DNA of 64,000 bases from Paenibacillus soyae (GTDB lineage: Bacteria; Bacillota; Bacilli; Paenibacillales; Paenibacillaceae), in NCBI RefSeq assembly GCF_024623455.1, contig NZ_JANIPJ010000015.1:62001-126000 (forward strand), read 5' to 3'. The notes under the pieces were generated by a model, which worked only from the letters and a program-made list of their open reading frames with translations, made no database searches and was not told the origin of the DNA. Shown here in pieces: positions 33,885-41,155 of this stretch; position 1 is the stretch's first letter, and the number at the start of each line of letters is the position of its first letter. The translations under genes were made by a program, and so were the position numbers.

Positions 33885-36146
33885 ATGGCAAACGAGACGA
33901 AAGCTCCCGCTGCCGGAATGGAGCTTGGGGAGCAAACCGGCAGCCAGAAGCTGACGGCGGAGGAGAAGGAAGCGGAGAGCAAACGAATCGTTGCCGGGAT
34001 CGCGGCACAGCTCGGTATTCCGCTGACGAAGGTGAAATCCGCCGTATCGCTTCTGGACGAAGGCAACACGATCCCGTTCATCGCCAGGTACCGCAAGGAA
34101 ATGACCGGCGAGCTGGACGAGAACGAGCTGCGCTCCATTGAAGAGAAGCTGCAATATATGCGGAACCTGGAGGAACGCAAGCGCGAGGTCATCCGTCTGA
34201 TCGACGAGCAGGGCAAGCTGACGGAGGAGCTGCGCGCGGGAATCGTCGGAGCCGTCAAGCTGCAAGAAGTCGAGGACCTGTACCGTCCTTACCGCCAGAA
34301 GCGGAAGACGCGGGCCAGCGTGGCCAAGGAGCGGGGGCTCGAGCCGCTTGCGAATTGGATTTGGGCTCAGCCGCGCCAAGGGGATCCGATAGCGGAAGCC
34401 GCCCGTTACATTAGCGAAGAGAAGGGCGTTCAGACGGCCGAGGAGGCGCTTCAAGGCGCGATGGACATTCTTGCGGAGCAGTTCGCCGATGATGCATCCA
34501 TCCGCTCTTGGGTAAGGAAGTTTACGTTCGATCAGTCTCTGCTGCGAACGGAGGCTCGCAACGCGGAGGAAGAGTCCGTCTACGAGATGTATTACAGCTA
34601 TCAAGAACCGATCCGCAAGCTGCCGCCGCACCGCATTCTGGCGATCAACCGCGGGGAGCGGGAAGACATATTGCGCGTATCGTTCGATACGCCCGTCGAC
34701 CGCATTCATGAGCACATGAAACGCAAGCTGCTGCGCGGCGGAACGGCGGCTTCCATCCGGCAGGTGCTGGAGACGGTTATCGAGGATGCTTATAAGCGTC
34801 TGATCGCTCCCTCGATCGAACGCGAGGTAAGGGGCGAGCTGACGGAGAAAGCCGAAGAGCATGCCATTACGATCTTCTCGGAGAACCTGCGCAATCTGCT
34901 GCTGCAGCCGCCCGTGCGCGGTCACGTCGTTCTGGGCGTCGATCCCGCGTTCCGGACAGGCTGCAAGCTGGCGGTCATCGACGATACCGGCAAGCTTCTG
35001 GAGGTTGCGGTATCGTATCCGACGCCGCCGAACAACAAGGTGGCGGAGGCTGAGAAGCTGATAAACGGATTGATCGACAAATACAAAGTCGAGCTCATCG
35101 TCATCGGCAACGGAACGGCCTCCCGGGAGACGGAGCAGTTCATCGCTGCATTGATCGGCAAACGCAAGAGCGCCGGCGCGAAGGGCGGCGAGCTGAGATA
35201 CATCATCGTTAACGAAGCGGGAGCGAGCGTCTACTCGGCCTCGAAGCTGGCGCAGGAGGAGTTCCCGTCCTTAGACGTCGCGGAACGAAGCGCCGTATCG
35301 ATCGCCCGCAGGCTGCAGGATCCGCTCGCGGAGCTTGTGAAGATCGAGCCGAAGGCGATCGGCGTCGGCCAATATCAGCATGACGTCAGCCAGAAGCGGC
35401 TCGACGAATCGCTTGGCGGCGTCGTGGAATCGGCCGTCAACCATGTCGGCGTCGACGTGAACACGGCGTCCGCTTCGCTGCTCTCTTACGTGGCGGGCGT
35501 GAATGCGACCATCGCCAAAAATATCGTGAAATACCGCGAGGAGAACGGCCGCTTCGCGAAGCGCTCCCAGCTGCAGAAGGTGCCTCGTCTAGGGGCCAAA
35601 TCCTACGAGCAGTGCATCGGATTCCTGCGCATTCCGGACGGCGGCAATCCGCTCGACAGAACGCCGATTCACCCGGAATCTTACGAGGTGGTCGATCGTC
35701 TGTTCAAGGAGCTCGGCATGAAGCTGGACGAGCTCGGCGCGGATAGCGCCAAGTCGAAGCTGTCCACAATCGATGCGTCGGCGCTTGCGGACAAGCTCGG
35801 CGTTGGCGTTCCGACCCTGCGCGACATCATCGACAGCCTGCTGAAGCCGGGCCGCGACCCGCGCGAGGAGCTGCCGCCTCCAATCTTCCATACCGACGTG
35901 CTGAACATCGAAGACTTGACTCCAGGCATGGAACTGCAGGGGACCGTTCGCAACGTCATCGACTTCGGGGCGTTCGTCGATATCGGCATCAAAAACGACG
36001 GACTCGTCCATATCTCGCAGATGAGCGACAAGTTCGTGAAGCACCCGATGGATGTCGTTTCGGTAGGCGATACGGTGACCGTATGGGTGCTCAGCGTCGA
36101 TACCAAAAAAGGACGAGTTGGCTTAACGATGAGAAAACCGAATTAA
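33885..36146 (+). CDS. tex: Tex-family RNA-binding transcription accessory protein
   Basis: A 753-residue nucleic-acid-binding protein, equivalent to B. subtilis YdcI. Domains in order: Tex helical N-domain (SLLDEGNTIPFIARYRKEMTGELDE), YqgF RNase-fold (GVDPAFRTGCKLAVID), helix-hairpin-helix repeats (NTASASLLSYVAGVNATIAKNIVKYREENG), and a C-terminal S1 domain (LQGTVRNVIDFGAFVDIGIKNDGLVHISQM). The Tex family modulates transcription and binds structured nucleic acids. The ATG at 33885 has AAGGAC at a long spacing. About 30 residues before the conserved start are extra compared with the 719-residue relative. A terminator follows. Confidence 0.95.
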   Translation: MANETKAPAAGMELGEQTGSQKLTAEEKEAESKRIVAGIAAQLGIPLTKVKSAVSLLDEGNTIPFIARYRKEMTGELDENELRSIEEKLQYMRNLEERKREVIRLIDEQGKLTEELRAGIVGAVKLQEVEDLYRPYRQKRKTRASVAKERGLEPLANWIWAQPRQGDPIAEAARYISEEKGVQTAEEALQGAMDILAEQFADDASIRSWVRKFTFDQSLLRTEARNAEEESVYEMYYSYQEPIRKLPPHRILAINRGEREDILRVSFDTPVDRIHEHMKRKLLRGGTAASIRQVLETVIEDAYKRLIAPSIEREVRGELTEKAEEHAITIFSENLRNLLLQPPVRGHVVLGVDPAFRTGCKLAVIDDTGKLLEVAVSYPTPPNNKVAEAEKLINGLIDKYKVELIVIGNGTASRETEQFIAALIGKRKSAGAKGGELRYIIVNEAGASVYSASKLAQEEFPSLDVAERSAVSIARRLQDPLAELVKIEPKAIGVGQYQHDVSQKRLDESLGGVVESAVNHVGVDVNTASASLLSYVAGVNATIAKNIVKYREENGRFAKRSQLQKVPRLGAKSYEQCIGFLRIPDGGNPLDRTPIHPESYEVVDRLFKELGMKLDELGADSAKSKLSTIDASALADKLGVGVPTLRDIIDSLLKPGRDPREELPPPIFHTDVLNIEDLTPGMELQGTVRNVIDFGAFVDIGIKNDGLVHISQMSDKFVKHPMDVVSVGDTVTVWVLSVDTKKGRVGLTMRKPN

Positions 36147-36173
36147 AGATCTTCCTTTACGGAGGGAAAGCGA

Positions 36174-36201
36174 AAAGGCAGCCGGATCGGCTGTCTTTTT
36201 T
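36174..36201 (+). terminator. Terminator after tex
   Basis: AAGGCAGCCG pairs with CGGCTGTCTT, followed by TTTT. Confidence 0.88.
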
Positions 36202-36241
36202 GCACTGTTATAAATAAAGTATATTAGACAAAGTTAGTCGA

Positions 36242-36270
36242 TTGACAAAAGCGAGTTCGAGGATTATACT
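36242..36270 (+). promoter_or_regulatory. SigA promoter of the nitroreductase gene
   Basis: TTGACA at 36242-36247 and TATACT at 36265-36270 with a 17-base spacer, 62 bases before the ATG. A near-perfect housekeeping promoter. Confidence 0.85.
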
Positions 36271-36332
36271 GTGCTTAAATCAGTTGCAGTTAATGGGCAA
36301 CGAAATAGAGAACCTTGGGAGGAATCATACGG

Positions 36333-36989
36333 ATGACACAAAATACGCTGGCGGCAAAAGATGGAGTGGACGTTTCGTTTATCGGCATTGCAGAGGGCAG
36401 ACGTTCGGTTCGAAAATATGACAGCAGCGCTGTCGTGACGGAGCAGGAAATTCGCGAGCTTCTGGAATTTGCGACGAAGGCGCCTTCTTCCTCCAACATG
36501 CAGCCTTGGCGCTTCCTGGTCGTGACGGACACGGAGCTGAAAGCCAAGCTGCTTCCGATCGCCTTCAATCAGCAGCAAGTCGTTGAAGCATCGGCAATCG
36601 TCATCGTGCTCGCGGATACCGAGATGTATACGTTGTCCGAACAGATATACGAGGCTGCGGCGGCAGCCGGTTATATGAGCGAAGAAGTGAAAAACAACAT
36701 GATCGCGAACTCGACAAACATGTATTCTTCGCTTCCGGCAGAACGTTTGAAGGAAATCGTCGTGTTCGATACCGGCCTCGTTGCGATGCAGCTTATGTTG
36801 GCCGCAAGAACGAAAGGCTACGACACCGTACCAATGGGCGGCTACAACCGCGACCAACTGAAGGAACTGTTCGGCATCTCCGACCGTTATATCCCTACGC
36901 TCATGCTGCCAATTGGCAAAGCGGCGGCTCCGGGCCACCCGACTACGCGTCTGCCAATCGATCAAATTACGACCTTCAACAAGTTCTAA
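36333..36989 (+). CDS. Nitroreductase-family FMN oxidoreductase
   Basis: A 218-residue flavoenzyme of the NfsB/YdgI group, which reduces nitro groups, quinones or related electrophiles with NAD(P)H. The FMN motifs are GRRSVRKYDSSAVV at the N-terminus, FATKAPSSSNMQPWRFLVVTD, and the late GYDTVPMGGYNRDQLKELFGI. GGGAGGAATC precedes the ATG at 36333. It is a single-gene unit with a strong SigA promoter and its own terminator. No regulator (MarR or HypR type) is adjacent. Confidence 0.92.
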   Translation: MTQNTLAAKDGVDVSFIGIAEGRRSVRKYDSSAVVTEQEIRELLEFATKAPSSSNMQPWRFLVVTDTELKAKLLPIAFNQQQVVEASAIVIVLADTEMYTLSEQIYEAAAAAGYMSEEVKNNMIANSTNMYSSLPAERLKEIVVFDTGLVAMQLMLAARTKGYDTVPMGGYNRDQLKELFGISDRYIPTLMLPIGKAAAPGHPTTRLPIDQITTFNKF

Positions 36990-37010
36990 TAAGCCTTGCT
37001 TTCAAAGCTA

Positions 37011-37050
37011 AAAACCCGGCTGCTCGCCCATAAGGGAGCGCCGGGTTTTC
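37011..37050 (+). terminator. Terminator after the nitroreductase gene
   Basis: AAAACCCGGC with TGCTC pairs with GAGCG-CCGGGTTTT. It also lies at the 3' side of the minus-strand cmpA gene. Confidence 0.9.
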
Positions 37051-37076
37051 ATTTGGCAGATCATATGGTCTGTTCA

Positions 37077-37217
37077 TTACATCAGCGAACCGCTGCTTTG
37101 CTCCTTGGGTCCTTGCTTGGTGCGGTAGAAATACCAGCAATCGTTCAGGAGCTTGATCTGCCTGCGGTCCTTCTGTTGGAATGCGCGCATCAGTTGGTTG
37201 CACAGCCACTGCGGCAT
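37077..37217 (-). CDS. cmpA: Cortex morphogenetic protein CmpA
   Basis: A 46-residue protein, too short for most gene callers. It begins MPQWLCNQLMRAFQQKDRR and continues to LLNDCWYFYRTKQG, matching the B. subtilis CmpA pattern (MPxWLxNQ..., IKLLNxCWYFYR). CmpA delays cortex assembly until the coat basement layer is right and works with ClpXP to remove SpoIVA from faulty sporulating cells. GGAGGAGG lies 9 bases ahead of the ATG at 37217; an in-frame ATG at 37223 is too close. The 10-residue C-terminal tail (PKEQSSGSLM) is longer than in Bacillus. Confidence 0.88.
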   Translation of the reverse strand: MPQWLCNQLMRAFQQKDRRQIKLLNDCWYFYRTKQGPKEQSSGSLM

Positions 37218-37298
37218 ACGCATCTTCCTCCTCCCGGCCTAACCTGTTGTTCTACTACCATATGGCGGAGGGCGGATGTCCGTGCAGGTCCAACCGAA

Positions 37299-37661
37299 TT
37301 AGCCTAGCTGTTCCTCTTCGTATTCCTCATACCACTGCTCGAGCTGCGCCTGAAGCGCCCGAATTTCCGTGAGCAGCGAGATGAGCGGATAGGATTTCTC
37401 TTGGATACCGGCGAAATCCCGTTCGAGGCCGTTAATGTATTCGAGGCCGCCGACGATCGACACCGCGGGATCGTGAATATCGACGTTGTCGCATTCCGCG
37501 AGCGCGTATGGCAGGGAAGGCACATTCTCCGCCGTTAACTTGTCGATCTCCTTGTGAAGCCTTAAATTCAGCGCGCTAAGCTGATAGGCGTGCGAAGCGG
37601 GCATTTCGACGAAGGATACGGTATCCTTCTCTTTCATTAATACATATCGCATGGTTGCCAT
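37299..37661 (-). CDS. Hypothetical protein next to cmpA
   Basis: A 120-residue acidic, soluble protein (MATMRYVLMKEKDTVSFVEMP..., ending LEQWYEEYEEEQLG). It is mostly helical with a probable coiled coil in the last 45 residues. I do not recognise a family. GGGGAG is 13 bases from the ATG at 37661, a long spacing; ATG at 37652 is possible. It lies 81 bases upstream of cmpA on the same strand, so the two could share a transcript, which would hint at sporulation timing, but no shared promoter is visible. Confidence 0.65.
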   Translation of the reverse strand: MATMRYVLMKEKDTVSFVEMPASHAYQLSALNLRLHKEIDKLTAENVPSLPYALAECDNVDIHDPAVSIVGGLEYINGLERDFAGIQEKSYPLISLLTEIRALQAQLEQWYEEYEEEQLG

Positions 37662-37755
37662 ATTGGTTGAAGCTCTCCCCTCGTTCCCTTATTCCTACTT
37701 GACAGTGTAGCTTATACAAGCGTTACAATTCAAGTAGTTGGGGAGGCTAACGGAT

Positions 37756-38235
37756 ATGGATAATCAAGCTTTGCAGCAATGGGTGGAGCGCGTCTCCATG
37801 GAGTCGTTCGGCAGGCCGTTTCTTCACGGGGCTACGTTTAATGCCCGGCTGAAAGCGACGGGAGGGCGTTACTTTATGCGTTCCCACGATATCGAGATCA
37901 GTCCCCATCAGCTTGCGGCGTTCGGCGAAGCGGAGACCGAAAAAATTATAAAGCACGAGCTTTGCCATTATCACCTTCATCTGATGAAGCGGGGCTATCG
38001 CCATAGGGATGCCGACTTCAAGCAGCTGCTGGCGCATGTCGGCGGATCGAGATATTGCAGCTCCTTACCGGAACGGGCGGATCGGAAGGCCATCGCTTAC
38101 CGTTATAAGCTGATTTGCTCTTCGTGCGGCATGGAATATTTGCGAAAAAGAAAGGTTGATCCGGCGCGTTACGCGTGCGGACGCTGCAGGGGAAAGCTAT
38201 TGATGAAGGTGCTTGACAACCCGAACACGCCGTGA
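37756..38235 (+). CDS. SprT-like zinc metalloprotease-fold protein
   Basis: A 159-residue protein of the SprT/YdcK family. The zinc-protease motif is HELCHYHLH (His67, Glu68, His71), and a C-terminal zinc ribbon has Cys121-Cys124 (CSSCG) and Cys141-Cys144 (CGRC). Eukaryotic SPRTN relatives cleave DNA-protein crosslinks; the bacterial role is not settled. GGGGAGG precedes the ATG at 37756. The promoter of the first tRNA pair (38213-38241) lies within its last codons. It has no neighbours that suggest a process. Confidence 0.88.
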   Translation: MDNQALQQWVERVSMESFGRPFLHGATFNARLKATGGRYFMRSHDIEISPHQLAAFGEAETEKIIKHELCHYHLHLMKRGYRHRDADFKQLLAHVGGSRYCSSLPERADRKAIAYRYKLICSSCGMEYLRKRKVDPARYACGRCRGKLLMKVLDNPNTP

Positions 38236-38241
38236 TAAATT
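38213..38241 (+). promoter_or_regulatory. Promoter of tRNA-Asn/tRNA-Ser, inside the end of the SprT-like gene
   Basis: TTGACA (38213-38218), 17-base spacer, TAAATT (38236-38241). The -35 and spacer are coding sequence of the SprT-like gene; the tRNA starts 30 bases later. Confidence 0.75.
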
Positions 38242-38270
38242 ATTAATTGTCACTGTCGATTTGCTTTCGT

Positions 38271-38346
38271 TCCCTGATAGCTCAGTTGGTAGAGCACTCG
38301 ACTGTTAATCGAGTTGTCACAGGTTCGAGTCCTGTTCGGGGAGCCA
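38271..38346 (+). tRNA. tRNA-Asn (GTT)
   Basis: A complete cloverleaf: acceptor TCCCTGA with TCGGGGA, D-loop CAGTTGGTAGA, anticodon stem CTCGA/TCGAG with loop CTGTTAA (anticodon 38304-38306), T-arm GTTCGAGTC, and encoded CCA at 38344-38346. Confidence 0.97.
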
Positions 38347-38352
38347 ATTCAT

Positions 38353-38443
38353 GGAGAAGTACCCAAGTGGCTCAAGGGGACCCTCTGCTAAGGGGTTAGA
38401 CTGCGTAAGTGGTGCGAGGGTTCGAATCCCTCCTTCTCCGCCA
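38353..38443 (+). tRNA. tRNA-Ser (GCT)
   Basis: Acceptor GGAGAAG pairs with CTTCTCC. The anticodon loop CTGCTAA gives GCT at 38387-38389, a long variable arm fits a class II serine tRNA, and CCA is encoded at 38441-38443. It starts 6 bases after tRNA-Asn. Confidence 0.96.
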
Positions 38444-38468
38444 CATTTTTTCTCGACTTATGGAACGA

Positions 38469-38493
38469 GGCCGAGCATCGGTCTTCTTTTTTT
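38469..38493 (+). terminator. Terminator after tRNA-Ser
   Basis: GGCCGA-GCA-TCGGTC is followed by TTCTTTTTTT, separating the first tRNA pair from the next three. Confidence 0.75.
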
Positions 38494-38529
38494 GACCGGA
38501 TATCGGTCGACATGATAAGAGAAAAGATC

Positions 38530-38558
38530 TTGCATTTTTGTAGACAGGTTGATATAAT
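38530..38558 (+). promoter_or_regulatory. SigA promoter of the Glu-Lys-Leu tRNA unit
   Basis: TTGCAT (38530-38535), 17-base spacer, perfect TATAAT (38553-38558), 45 bases ahead of tRNA-Glu. Confidence 0.85.
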
Positions 38559-38602
38559 CAATCTTGTCGCTAAAATGCGAATGAATGAATTGATTGAATT
38601 AT

Positions 38603-38677
38603 GGCCCGTTGGTCAAGGGGTTAAGACACCTCCCTTTCACGGAGGTAACAGGGGTTCGAATCCCCTACGGGTCACCA
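38603..38677 (+). tRNA. tRNA-Glu (TTC)
   Basis: Acceptor GGCCCGT with ACGGGTC, anticodon stem CCTCC/GGAGG with loop CTTTCAC (anticodon TTC at 38636-38638), T-arm GGTTCGAATCC and encoded CCA. Confidence 0.96.
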
Positions 38678-38722
38678 ACCATCCTTTCTGAAGCAGCTCT
38701 TATGAGTTCGTTTCCGTCATGA

Positions 38723-38798
38723 GAGCCATTAGCTCAGTTGGTAGAGCACCTGACTTTTAATCAGGGTGTCGAAGGTTCGAGTCCTTCATGGCTCACCA
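38723..38798 (+). tRNA. tRNA-Lys (TTT)
   Basis: Acceptor GAGCCAT with ATGGCTC, anticodon stem CCTGA/TCAGG with loop CTTTTAA (anticodon TTT at 38756-38758), and encoded CCA at 38796-38798. Confidence 0.96.
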
Positions 38799-38856
38799 GT
38801 TTCTTCTTCCCTCGAAGTCGCTGGCATGAAGGGTCGGTAAGCAACATTTACAATGT

Positions 38857-38942
38857 GCGGTAGTGGTGGAATGGCAGACACGCTATCTTGAGGGGGTAGT
38901 GGGCGTACGCCCGTGGAGGTTCGAGTCCTCTCTACCGCACCA
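38857..38942 (+). tRNA. tRNA-Leu (GAG)
   Basis: Acceptor GCGGTAG with CTACCGC, anticodon stem CTATC/GGTAG with loop TTGAGGG (anticodon GAG at 38890-38892), long variable arm GGGCGTACGCCC, and encoded CCA at 38940-38942. Confidence 0.95.
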
Positions 38943-38958
38943 TAATTTATAATGACAA

Positions 38959-38989
38959 TAACTCTCGCAGCGATGCGGGAGTTTTTTTG
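38959..38989 (+). terminator. Terminator after the tRNA cluster
   Basis: AACTCTCGC pairs with GCGGGAGTT around AGCGAT and is followed by a run of T. Confidence 0.88.
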
Positions 38990-39018
38990 CGTTCTTCAAT
39001 TCCAAGCCTACAACGCGC

Positions 39019-39040
39019 GAACCTTAAAGGAACCTTAAAA
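39019..39040 (+). repeat. Tandem 11-bp direct repeat upstream of hflK
   Basis: GAACCTTAAAG (39019-39029) is repeated as GAACCTTAAAA (39030-39040). An 11-bp period is what OmpR/PhoB-type response regulators use to bind one face of DNA. It lies 73 bases before the hflK start. The factor is not identified. Confidence 0.5.
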
Positions 39041-39112
39041 AAGTGTGACGTTTTTGTCTCGCGTACGTATTAGAAGGCTATAACCCAGGTTAATCGGAAG
39101 GAGAGAACGAGT

Positions 39113-40168
39113 TTGAACTTTATGAATCAAGATCCACAGCCCAATCCGAGTCCGAACCCGAATCGCAAGCCGCCGGAATTGAAGCCGGGCACGGTCAAGA
39201 AGCTGGTCATTGGAATCGCGGCAGCCATCGTCCTTATTTATTTGGGATCGACATCGTTCTATACGGTGCAAGAGCAGGAACGGGCGGCCGTCATGACCTT
39301 CGGCAAATATTCGCACGAAACGACGTCGGGCCTTCACTTCAAGTGGCCTTCTCCGATCCAGCAAGTCATCGTCGTGCCCGCGGAGCTGACCCAGCATATT
39401 ACGATCGGCTACCGCCAGAACGGGAACGATATTACGCCGGTTGAAGAAGAAGCGATAATGATTACGGGCGACGAGAATATTGTATCGGCGGATGCGGTCG
39501 TCACTTGGAAAATAAGCAATATTCAAAGCTACTTGTACAATATCAGCAACCCGGAGCAATTCCTTCGCAACGCGACCGGCGCTTCCATCCGCTCCGTCAT
39601 CGGCTCTCAGAAGCTGGACTACGCGATTACGGACGGAAAAACCGAGATCCAGGACCAGGTTCGCGAACGACTGATCGAATTGCAGGCGAGGTATGACACG
39701 GGCATCCAGATCATCGATTTGAAGTTTCAGGATATCGAGCCGCCGGGAGGAGAAGTGGAGGACGCTTTCCGCGCGGTCACCAATGCGCGCGAAGAGAAGA
39801 ATACGAAAATCAACAACGCCGCTAAATACGAGAACGACCGGATTCCGAAGGCAAGGGGCGAAGCCCAGGCGCTGCTCGAGCATGCGGAGGCAGAAAAAAA
39901 ATCCCGGATCTTGAACGCCGAGGGCGACGTCGCCAAGTTTAACGCGATCTACGCCGAATACGCCAAAAATCCGGGCGTTACGGAAAGCCGCTTGATTCTC
40001 GAGACGCTGGAGAAAATATTGCCGGGCGCGAAAATCTTCATAACAAATTCCGGCAGCGATACGGTTAATTATTTGCCGCTGAACGAGCTGCTTAAAAATA
40101 ATGCCTCGTCCGCATCCTCGAATGCTGACACAAGCCCGGCGCCACAGGGAGGGAATGAACAGCAATGA
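39113..40168 (+). CDS. hflK: HflK, SPFH-domain modulator of FtsH
   Basis: A 351-residue membrane protein: Pro/Asn-rich cytosolic start (NQDPQPNPSPNPNRKPPELKPG), one membrane helix (about residues 30-50, KLVIGIAAAIVLIYLGS), then an SPFH (prohibitin) domain (FYTVQEQERAAVMTFGKYSHE...) and a long coiled coil. With HflC it forms a large dome that encloses the FtsH protease and limits access to membrane substrates. The TTG at 39113 is 9 bases from AAGGAG; an ATG three codons later is too far away. The stop overlaps hflC (ATGA). Confidence 0.93.
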   Translation: MNFMNQDPQPNPSPNPNRKPPELKPGTVKKLVIGIAAAIVLIYLGSTSFYTVQEQERAAVMTFGKYSHETTSGLHFKWPSPIQQVIVVPAELTQHITIGYRQNGNDITPVEEEAIMITGDENIVSADAVVTWKISNIQSYLYNISNPEQFLRNATGASIRSVIGSQKLDYAITDGKTEIQDQVRERLIELQARYDTGIQIIDLKFQDIEPPGGEVEDAFRAVTNAREEKNTKINNAAKYENDRIPKARGEAQALLEHAEAEKKSRILNAEGDVAKFNAIYAEYAKNPGVTESRLILETLEKILPGAKIFITNSGSDTVNYLPLNELLKNNASSASSNADTSPAPQGGNEQQ

Positions 40169-41031
40169 AAACAAAACACTGGATAACGATAGTCGCGGTC
40201 TTATTCGCGTTCATTCTATGCGCCGGCTCGATGTTCATCGTCAAGGAAGGCGAATACAAGGTGGTTCTCCGGTTTGGGGAAGCGATGCGGACGGTCAAGG
40301 AGCCCGGATTGAACTTCAAAATTCCTTTCATCGAGTCGACGACTATGCTGCCGAAATATCAAATGACGTTCGAAAGCAACCCTGGTCAAATCATGACAAA
40401 GGACAAAAAGCCGATTCTCGTCGATAATTACACGATTTGGCGCATCTCCGACCCGGAGAAGTTTTTCCGCAATCTGAACACGGTTAGCGGAGGCGTGCAG
40501 CGGATTGACGAGGCTGTCTACAATTCCGTCAGAAGAAAGCTGTCGGAAGTCGATTACGACGTTATAATCAGCGAAAATTCGGCTCGCGGTAACATTAACG
40601 ACGAAATTACGGAAGACGTGTCTCTGGCTCTGCAGCGGGGCGATTACGGCATCGATATCGTGGACGTTCGCATCAAGCGGACCGACTTGCCCGAGAGCAA
40701 CAAACAAAGCGTGTACAACCGGATGATCTCGGATCGCCAATCGATAGCCGCCCGTTATTTGTCAGAGGGCGACGAGGAATCGCGGAAAATTACGTCCAAG
40801 GCGGATCGTACCGCAACGGAGCTCCTTGCCCAGGCGGAAGCCGACGCGAAGAAGATCATTGCCGAAGGCGAGCAGGAAGCCGCTCAGATCTATAACAACG
40901 CATACGGCAAAGATCCGGCCTTCTACAAACTGTACCGCACGCTTGAAAGTTATGTCATAACGCTGAAGAACGAGCCGGTCATCATGATGCCGATCGAATC
41001 GCCGTATGCTCAAATACTAATAGGCGAATAG
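40165..41031 (+). CDS. hflC: HflC, SPFH-domain partner of HflK
   Basis: A 288-residue protein with one N-terminal membrane helix (TIVAVLFAFILCAGSMFIV) and an SPFH domain (VKEGEYKVVLRFGEAMRTVKEPGLNFKIPFIES) followed by a coiled coil ending YAQILIGE. It assembles with HflK; both genes overlap by 4 bases (ATGA), so equal output is expected. The tail lacks the Pro-rich extension of some proteobacterial versions. ftsH itself is not in this window. Confidence 0.94.
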   Translation: MKTKHWITIVAVLFAFILCAGSMFIVKEGEYKVVLRFGEAMRTVKEPGLNFKIPFIESTTMLPKYQMTFESNPGQIMTKDKKPILVDNYTIWRISDPEKFFRNLNTVSGGVQRIDEAVYNSVRRKLSEVDYDVIISENSARGNINDEITEDVSLALQRGDYGIDIVDVRIKRTDLPESNKQSVYNRMISDRQSIAARYLSEGDEESRKITSKADRTATELLAQAEADAKKIIAEGEQEAAQIYNNAYGKDPAFYKLYRTLESYVITLKNEPVIMMPIESPYAQILIGE

Positions 41032-41099
41032 GCAGGCGGTCCGCTCGCAACTCTTCCCTGGCCTCGAGCGTTCTATAAAGGCGGTTGAACCCAAAGAGG

Positions 41100-41130
41100 T
41101 TGACACTTCCCTTACGTAAGAATGTATGGT
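41100..41130 (+). promoter_or_regulatory. MerR-type promoter with 19-bp spacer and palindromic operator
   Basis: TTGACA (41100-41105) and TATGGT (41125-41130) are separated by 19 bases, the overlong spacing that MerR activators correct by twisting DNA. The perfect palindrome CTTACGTAAG (41111-41120) lies inside the spacer. It is immediately upstream of the merR-type gene. Confidence 0.82.
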
Positions 41131-41155
41131 ACGGGGGAGAGGAGCTGAGCAGAGG

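Noticed and set aside
36976-37209. 77-codon minus-strand frame overlapping cmpA
   Set aside because: It overlaps the terminator and the real cmpA frame and has no binding site.
38444-38602. tRNA remnant or mobile-element attachment site in the tRNA cluster
   Set aside because: No integrase, no tRNA 3'-end duplication and no direct repeats; the gap contains only a terminator and a promoter.
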